Assembly (NCBI GenBank): GCA_000416005.1
Contig: KE356563.1
Span: forward strand, 898,297-909,999
Direction of reading: 5' to 3'
Length of the DNA stretch: 11,703 nucleotides
Source of the DNA: Haloquadratum sp. J07HQX50
GTDB lineage: Archaea; Halobacteriota; Halobacteria; Halobacteriales; Haloferacaceae
This document shows positions 7,812 through 11,703 of the stretch, in pieces; position 1 is the stretch's first letter; each line of letters opens with the position of its first letter. The notes under the pieces are model-generated. The model made no database searches. It was not told the DNA's origin and worked only from the letters and a program-made list of their open reading frames with translations. The position numbers were made by a program, and so were the translations under genes.

Positions 7812-7826
7812 AGACGCAGAGCGTCT
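7812..7826. repeat. Perfect hairpin, 6-bp stem with 3-base loop
   Basis: AGACGC and GCGTCT are exact reverse complements around AGA. Outer bases can extend the pairing imperfectly (ATGAT on the left with ATCAT on the right). It is the second of two adjacent hairpins on the upstream side of the TnpB remnant. Confidence 0.55.
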
Positions 7827-7937
7827 TAGATCATGTGCCTTCGGATGCAAATGCCACACGCTTCAGTGACCACCGATACAAACGAGTATATCTAAGAGAT
7901 CTCTCTTGTCGGCGGACTCGATTTGACCGTCCCAGTT

Positions 7938-8239
7938 CAGGAGTTCATCTCTTACAAAACCCCATGTGCGAGATTCCATCAGATGATGTTACTCAGGGTA
8001 GATTGGCCAACAATTTCGATCGTGTGGATACACAGAATGAGCAAACCGCCACAAGAAACGGTTCAACTGCTGTGAGTGCGAGCATCAAGACCACGCTGAC
8101 CGTGGCGCTGTATCAGTGTCGCACAGGAGTGGCTGAGAAGACAACGAATAGAGGTGTGCCTGCTCTGCTCTCAACACACTCCCCAGGTGCGGAAATAGGA
8201 ATTGCGACAGCATCGGGGCGTGTAGACGGCTCAATCTAG
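7938..8239 (+). pseudogene. TnpB remnant, C-terminal zinc-ribbon/RuvC-III part
   Basis: TnpB proteins are RNA-guided RuvC-type nucleases ancestral to Cas12. The remnant must be read in three frames. The frame from 7938 gives QEFISYKT; the frame from 7967 gives CEIPSDDVT; the frame from 8017 gives RSCGYTE, a TGA stop at 8038-8040, then ANRHKKRFNCCECEH and QDHADRGAVSV; the frame from about 8132 gives VAEKTTNRGVPALL up to SGRVDGSI and a stop at 8237-8239. This is the order of a haloarchaeal TnpB end: helix, GIP-like strand, CxxCG, NRHKKRFxCxxC and DHADRxA, whose aspartate is the third RuvC residue. The first zinc cysteine appears changed to Phe (TTT at 8014), and the stop may derive from CGA. 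Frameshifts, stop and ligand loss together mean it is dead. Upstream, a possible TDTN match near 7878 is too short to claim. Confidence 0.75.
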
Positions 8240-8308
8240 CCTCTAATACTGTTTGAGGCGACCAGACCGATGGTATCTGAGGCGTGTCCGACTAATCTGC
8301 GGGCAGAA

Positions 8309-8335
8309 CCTCCAGGGCTTGGCCCCCAATTTACG
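8309..8335 (+). repeat. Hairpin-like right-end remnant after tnpB
   Basis: CCTCCAGGGCTTGGCCCCCA (8309-8328) can form a short stem (GGGC/GCCC around TTG) 70 bases after the TnpB stop. Intact haloarchaeal IS200/IS605 elements commonly end in a longer hairpin of the CCTCGGGGCTTGACCCCGAGG kind, so this looks like the same structure after several mutations. In working elements this region also encodes the 3' scaffold of the TnpB guide RNA (omega/reRNA). The pairing left here is weak. Confidence 0.4.
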
Positions 8336-8406
8336 AGAGAACCAATAGGTATTCACGAGCGTAATTCACTGGTAGTGTTTTTCCAGTTGTCGGTCGTATA
8401 GAATGT

Positions 8407-9360
8407 ATGGCCGTCTATGATAGTGTTCGCACACTTGCACAGGCAAATTCTTCTCAAGGGATGATTGACTGGGCCGCAGTCAGTGGTGCTGCCACAGAAG
8501 CCGTCTCTCCTGGGGAACTCCCGCGTGATTCAGCTAACATGGAGAACTTCAAGCGTGATATTACCGACGCGGCTACTCACATATCGCGCACGATTGATGC
8601 TGATTTTTCATTACCATCGGTGATTGAACTTCAGAATCGTCATCACTGGATTGCATCGAACATCGATATGTTTGAAGCCATGATCACGCAGTTCGACATT
8701 CCAGATGTGTCAGTAAGTAACGTACCAGTCGTGATCAATTCAGCTTCAATGGCTGCTGCATTATCAATGTTGAGCTCGAATGTACTTGGACAGTACGACC
8801 CTCGGATACTGAGCGATACACCAGACACACATCGACTCTACTTTGTTGTTCCAAATATTGAGCAAGTGGCAAGCGAACTTGATGCAGAATTCGACCGATT
8901 CCGTCGGTGGATCGTATTTCACGAAGTAACGCACGCAGCCGAATTTAATATCGCGCCGTGGTTGCAATCACATCTTGAGACACAACTGACGACAGCTATG
9001 CAGTCCCTCTCGGAGGGCCACGTTGATCAGACACCACTTACAGAAGTCAATACGACGATGACAGTGATTGAGGGCTTCGCAGAGATGATAATGGATCGAG
9101 CGTTCGATCAACAGTTTGCCGATCTGCGGAGAAAAGTAGATCAACGCCGGGGCAGTCGAAGTGCAGTCACTACGCTGCTCCGCCGATTTCTTGGCATCGG
9201 GATGAAACGCGACCAGTATGAGCGTGGTGCAGCGTTTTTCGATACGATTGCAAAGCGTGAAGGAGTGCGTGCAACCAAAGCAGTCTGGGAAGATCCAGCG
9301 TCACTACCCACTCAGGCGGAGTTAGCAGACCCACAAATATGGATAGACCGAGTGGTGTGA
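8407..9360 (+). CDS. Putative zinc metalloprotease, DUF2342/F420-associated family
   Basis: The 317-residue product matches the haloarchaeal branch of the DUF2342-type zincin-like proteins, often labelled coenzyme F420 biosynthesis-associated because of genomic co-occurrence, not proven activity. The zinc-binding signature is FHEVTHAAEF, with His172, Glu173 and His176; a likely third ligand is Glu222 in TVIEGFAEMIMD. Other conserved pieces are QNRHHWIASNI (76-86), NVLGQYDP (125-132) and the C-terminal LGIGMKRDQYERGAAFF. There is no signal peptide or membrane segment, so it is cytoplasmic. The ATG at 8407 is about 70 bases after the inferred end of the TnpB relic; a nearby ATG at 8403 is out of frame. 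Its substrate is unknown. It faces the next gene convergently. Confidence 0.8.
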   Translation: MAVYDSVRTLAQANSSQGMIDWAAVSGAATEAVSPGELPRDSANMENFKRDITDAATHISRTIDADFSLPSVIELQNRHHWIASNIDMFEAMITQFDIPDVSVSNVPVVINSASMAAALSMLSSNVLGQYDPRILSDTPDTHRLYFVVPNIEQVASELDAEFDRFRRWIVFHEVTHAAEFNIAPWLQSHLETQLTTAMQSLSEGHVDQTPLTEVNTTMTVIEGFAEMIMDRAFDQQFADLRRKVDQRRGSRSAVTTLLRRFLGIGMKRDQYERGAAFFDTIAKREGVRATKAVWEDPASLPTQAELADPQIWIDRVV

Positions 9361-9560
9361 ACTACCTCCGGCTACTCGCTGCCTTTGGCGGCTGCTTGAG
9401 AGAACGGGGTTTATCGCCTGCATTCAACCCAAACCTCATTATCGGCCAGGGTACCTATACGACACTTCATACGCTGAGTATGACAGGCGGTTGTGAGAGA
9501 CTTCTTAATAATATTCATTGAATCGTTACCCATGATAAAATAACCCTATCAGAGAGAGGC

Positions 9561-9626
9561 GAAATAAAGCTATTTCAGAGAGTGACACACCGGCATGTGC
9601 ACTTAAGCGGTGTGAGTTGGACCAAC
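9561..9626. repeat. Cluster of three palindromes between convergent genes
   Basis: Three perfect inverted repeats occur in 66 bases. GAAATA/TATTTC (9561-9566, 9571-9576) has the tetraloop AAGC. CACACCG/CGGTGTG (9586-9592, 9608-9614) encloses a 15-base loop that itself holds a TGCA-type palindrome. GTTGG-A-CCAAC spans 9616-9626. They could be bidirectional termination/stability hairpins, a small structured RNA or protein-binding sites; the sequence alone does not decide. Confidence 0.5.
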
Positions 9627-9652
9627 CGTAATATGTCTACATTGTCGACGTC

Positions 9653-9659
9653 AAAAAAA
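9653..9659 (-). terminator. T7 run ending the minus-strand transcript
   Basis: Seven A on the plus strand give U7 in the minus-strand RNA, about 40 bases after the stop codon of the 190-residue gene (9701-9699). The position and length suit archaeal intrinsic termination. Confidence 0.5.
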
Positions 9660-9698
9660 TGGCTGTGCTGATGTTGCTGGGTTAATCTCGCAGAGGTA

Positions 9699-10271
9699 TT
9701 ATTGGAATCCTCGGCCCACTTCATCCTCGTCGACTAGCTGATCAAGATCTTTCGTGAGGAGTTCGTCAGCATCCGAGAAGGTTGAGCTGAGCTGGTCGAG
9801 TTCATCGGGTCTGTCATCAAACTCATACTGCATCGGTCCAAATGCAGGACTCTCAACAGCGTCCATCATATCCTCAAAGAAATCATCACGAGAAGTTGGG
9901 GCCTCTGCGTGGACTTTAATCGTCTCTTCAACACGTTTGGCCATTGATTTCGCTTGTTCCTCATCAGATGGTGGTGATTGGACAGCGAATCGACCCTGAT
10001 CAGGGGTATCTTCAGCGGCCTGATCTTGACGTGGGAACAGTGGATCCAATTCATCGTCGATTCGACGAGCTACCTTGGCGCCAACTCCACGGAGTTGGCG
10101 CGGGTTTTTGCTATAGGTCTTCATTTCATACACACCAACATTCGGGTGGCCTAAGAATAGTACTTCACCAATTCCAGACTGTCGGTTCCCGGCGACAGCA
10201 CGCCAGCCTGATGCGTCTGCATTCGATTCACTGACATCAGATAGAATATCTTTCCAGTTCCTCACGCGCAT
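9699..10271 (-). CDS. Conserved haloarchaeal protein of unknown function
   Basis: This 190-residue acidic protein reads as a genuine haloarchaeal gene, but I cannot assign a function. The N-terminal 75 residues look like a small globular domain (WKDILSDV, WRAVAGNRQSGIGEVLFLGH, VGVYEMKTYSKNP) followed by LRGVGAKVARRIDDELDPLF, whose GVGxxVARRIDDE segment resembles a helical hairpin. The middle (about 76-108) is acidic and low in complexity. The C-terminal third has SPAFGPMQYEFDDRPDELDQL and ends DEDEVGRGFQ. It has no cysteine, signal peptide or membrane segment. The ATG at 10271 is the first good start. It diverges from the dna2 frame across 162 bases, which may mean shared regulation, and converges with the metalloprotease gene. 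Confidence 0.8.
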   Translation of the reverse strand: MRVRNWKDILSDVSESNADASGWRAVAGNRQSGIGEVLFLGHPNVGVYEMKTYSKNPRQLRGVGAKVARRIDDELDPLFPRQDQAAEDTPDQGRFAVQSPPSDEEQAKSMAKRVEETIKVHAEAPTSRDDFFEDMMDAVESPAFGPMQYEFDDRPDELDQLSSTFSDADELLTKDLDQLVDEDEVGRGFQ

Positions 10272-10433
10272 GTTGAATCTAAGACGTTGGGCCTGAAAGA
10301 AGATGACGCTTTTTCACTTCCCTGTTGACAGATTATCAGCTTGTTGCGCATGACGGGTACACGGGTGCATCGGGAGTGATACTGCGATGGAATTACCGAT
10401 AGCGTCTTAGGGCTGCCTCGGTAGGTTTGGACC
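10272..10433. promoter_or_regulatory. Divergent promoter region with a shared inverted motif
   Basis: The gap between the divergent genes contains CTAAGACG at 10279-10286 and its reverse complement CGTCTTAG at 10403-10410. Read toward each gene, CGTCTTAG therefore lies 7 bases before the minus-strand ATG and 23 bases before the plus-strand GTG. At the latter it sits where a TATA box of a leaderless transcript would be. No strong consensus TATA box is seen for either gene. A T5 run with flanking A+T (about 10311-10316) is the only other notable feature. Confidence 0.35.
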
Positions 10434-11702
10434 GTGCATATTCGTGGTCGTGTCGTGACTGTTGGCGAAGCGCGAGAAGTCGAACTGAAACAGGGGACAC
10501 GCACGCTTGCAGAGATTGAGTTACACCATGAGACACATCAGGCTGAGAGAGACCGCAAAGCGATAGATGAACGAGCGGACGCTGAGGAGCAGATAACCAC
10601 GGAGAAGCCAATAAATGTGACATTGTGGGGTCGCTGGGCTGAGTCAGTCGAGTATATTGAGCAGGGGATGGAAATTTCATTAACCGAGGCCAAGAGTTCG
10701 GTCTTTCGGGGGCAAATGCAGTATGAGTCTACGAAGGATTCATATCTTATCGTTGAGCCCGATTTCCTTGTCGATGTGACGGCGATTCGAGAGTGGGTCC
10801 AGTGCCCTCGTGTCTACTATCTGAACAAACTTTCCGGAATGCCGTTGAAGTACCCCGTTGTTCGAGGAACGATTGTCCACGAAGTCTTTGGGGACCTCCT
10901 GCGGGGACGTGACATGTCGAGTGCGCTTGAGGAGCGGATTGAAGAGGTTGGCTTAGAACTTGGACTTTTGGGCTATGATAAAGAGACAGTCCGTGATGAG
11001 GCTAAACAGCATGCTAGCGCGATAGAAAGATGGCTAAAACAAGGAAAATTGATTGAAGAAGATGAATGGCGCTCGGAGTATACGCTTGTCTCGCCGACAT
11101 TCGCGCTCAAAGGTCGCGCTGATGCTCTTCGCGGTGGAATGCCGGTTGAACTCAAAACAGGTAAAAATACCACACAGGAGCCACGGTTTCAGGATAAGAT
11201 TCAGGCAGCTGCATATGGACTACTACTGCGCGAACGGGATGTTCCAGTCGACACGGGTACCCTGTTATATACAAAGAATGCTGCTATCGAGGAAGATGAA
11301 GAGTCGGGAGACCTCACTCCAGCAAAGGAGTTTCGGATGGGCAGGGGACTATTCGAGTTCATCCTCAGGAAACGCAATGAGCTTGCCGCGATGGAGTTTG
11401 ATACGACTGTACCGACGGGATTTGAGGCTGATGCACGCTGTGAATATTGTTTTGAACAAGATAGTTGCATGGTTGTCGCTGGTCGGCTCGAACAAACCGC
11501 AAAAGCAGGGCAGGTCGGTCAGTCACTCCCCACGTATGTTCGTGAGTACTTCGAACGCATGTACGCTGCTATCGAGGCAGAGCGAGAAGCCATCCATGAA
11601 GAGTATCGAAAACTGTGGACACAGTCACCGGCAGAGCGAGCATCAGAGGATAAAGCGCTGATTGGACTGGAGTGTCAGGTCACATCAGCTTCCCGATGGT
11701 AG
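10434..11702 (+). CDS. dna2: Archaeal Dna2-type nuclease (N-terminal part), apparently frameshifted
   Basis: Archaeal Dna2-type proteins combine an N-terminal Cas4-like PD-(D/E)XK nuclease bearing a 4Fe-4S cluster with a C-terminal superfamily 1 helicase, and act in replication and end processing. This frame starts at GTG 10434. Residues 1-110 form an OB-like region (VTLWGRW, VEPDFLV). The nuclease follows: Cys124 in WVQCPRVYY, His149 in GTIVHE, Asp230 in GRAD, Glu239 and Lys241 in VELKTG, Gln257/Tyr261 in the QxxxY motif, then Cys336, Cys339 and Cys345, completing four Fe-S cysteines. After ALIGLE the frame ends in an untypical tail and stops at TAG 11700-11702, while the +1 frame continues as SVRSHQLPDGS, the expected family sequence. 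So either the gene is broken or the sequence has an error. The helicase would lie outside the window. It is not a CRISPR cas4: no array or cas genes are near. Confidence 0.82.
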   Translation: MHIRGRVVTVGEAREVELKQGTRTLAEIELHHETHQAERDRKAIDERADAEEQITTEKPINVTLWGRWAESVEYIEQGMEISLTEAKSSVFRGQMQYESTKDSYLIVEPDFLVDVTAIREWVQCPRVYYLNKLSGMPLKYPVVRGTIVHEVFGDLLRGRDMSSALEERIEEVGLELGLLGYDKETVRDEAKQHASAIERWLKQGKLIEEDEWRSEYTLVSPTFALKGRADALRGGMPVELKTGKNTTQEPRFQDKIQAAAYGLLLRERDVPVDTGTLLYTKNAAIEEDEESGDLTPAKEFRMGRGLFEFILRKRNELAAMEFDTTVPTGFEADARCEYCFEQDSCMVVAGRLEQTAKAGQVGQSLPTYVREYFERMYAAIEAEREAIHEEYRKLWTQSPAERASEDKALIGLECQVTSASRW

Positions 11703-11703
11703 C

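Larger units (their letters stand above)
7785..8335 (+). mobile_element. Probable decayed IS200/IS605-family (IS1341-type) element
   Basis: The proposed element runs from two tandem hairpins, through the C-terminal part of a broken tnpB, to a G+C-rich hairpin-like sequence resembling the right end of such elements in haloarchaea. There is no tnpA. The N-terminal half of TnpB is absent, so this is at most an internally deleted relic of about 550 bases. Haloquadratum walsbyi is known to carry short non-autonomous palindrome-associated elements (PATEs), and this could be related to them; I cannot test that here. The right boundary is inferred from the hairpin and the left from the first palindrome; neither is exact. 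IS200/IS605 elements make no target duplication, so none is expected. Confidence 0.45.
9361..9698. other. Intergenic region between convergent genes
   Basis: These 338 bases separate the stop of the metalloprotease from the stop of the minus-strand unknown gene. No gene is supported; one 60-codon frame starting inside the metalloprotease (9339-9521) lacks family features. What it does hold is a cluster of three palindromes at 9561-9626 and an A7 run at 9653-9659 suited to end the minus-strand transcript. No clear T-run terminates the plus-strand gene. Confidence 0.6.

Noticed and set aside
7736..8239. A 167-codon plus-strand frame that could be called a hypothetical protein
   Set aside because: TnpB zinc-ribbon motifs appear in a different frame inside it, and only its ends match TnpB, so it is a chance opening through a frameshifted pseudogene.
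9339..9521. A 60-codon plus-strand frame after the metalloprotease
   Set aside because: It starts inside the metalloprotease gene in another frame and has no recognisable motif or acidic composition.
11053..11661. A 202-codon plus-strand frame inside dna2
   Set aside because: The overlapping dna2 frame has all catalytic and Fe-S residues; this one is basic, Ser/Arg-rich and lacks motifs.
10434..11702. Reading the nuclease as a CRISPR Cas4
   Set aside because: The domain is Cas4-like, but the OB-like N-terminus, size and sequence fit archaeal Dna2, and no repeats, spacers or other cas genes occur in the window.
1..11703. CRISPR arrays or long direct repeats
   Set aside because: Reading through all intergenic regions I found no regularly spaced repeats; only short palindromes are present.

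Overview
The window is haloarchaeal chromosome, most likely Haloquadratum or a close relative. The proteins are haloarchaeal in kind: acidic tails on S13, S11 and S2, a cysteine-free RNA polymerase subunit D, and an archaeal Dna2. Base composition looks close to half G+C, well below the 60-68% usual for haloarchaea, which is what suggests Haloquadratum. The genus call is inference; the haloarchaeal call is secure.

Layout. Positions 1-359 hold a G+C-richer patch, perhaps the end of a gene cut by the window edge, then an A+T-rich promoter. A stand-alone class I glutamine amidotransferase follows (360-1088). Next come two linked information-processing clusters. The first is tRNA-Ser(GCU), rps13, rps4, rps11 and rpoD (1235-3564). 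The second is tRNA-Leu(CAG), rpl18e, rpl13, rps9, rpoN, rpoK, eno and rps2 (3717-7449). Both start with a tRNA and are packed with 1-7 base overlaps or very short gaps, so ribosomal proteins, three RNA polymerase subunits and the glycolytic enzyme enolase are probably co-transcribed. This order is the classical haloarchaeal S11/S9/S2 cluster known from Haloarcula marismortui.

Positions 7450-8406 form a gene-poor gap. I read part of it as a decayed IS200/IS605-family (IS1341-type) element. The C-terminal half of a TnpB zinc-ribbon nuclease is recognisable across three reading frames with in-frame stops, and it is followed by a hairpin resembling a worn right end. Two perfect hairpins lie at the upstream side.

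The last third carries a putative zinc metalloprotease of the DUF2342/F420-associated family (8407-9360, +), a convergent conserved haloarchaeal protein of unknown function (10271-9699, -), and a divergently placed Dna2-type nuclease (10434-11702, +). The Dna2 frame has the OB-like region, the PD-(D/E)XK site and four Fe-S cysteines, but stops one base before the window end after what looks like a frameshift.

I found no CRISPR array, intact transposase, rRNA or clearly new multi-gene system. The most informative items are the TnpB fossil, the apparent dna2 frameshift and a palindrome cluster between convergent genes.
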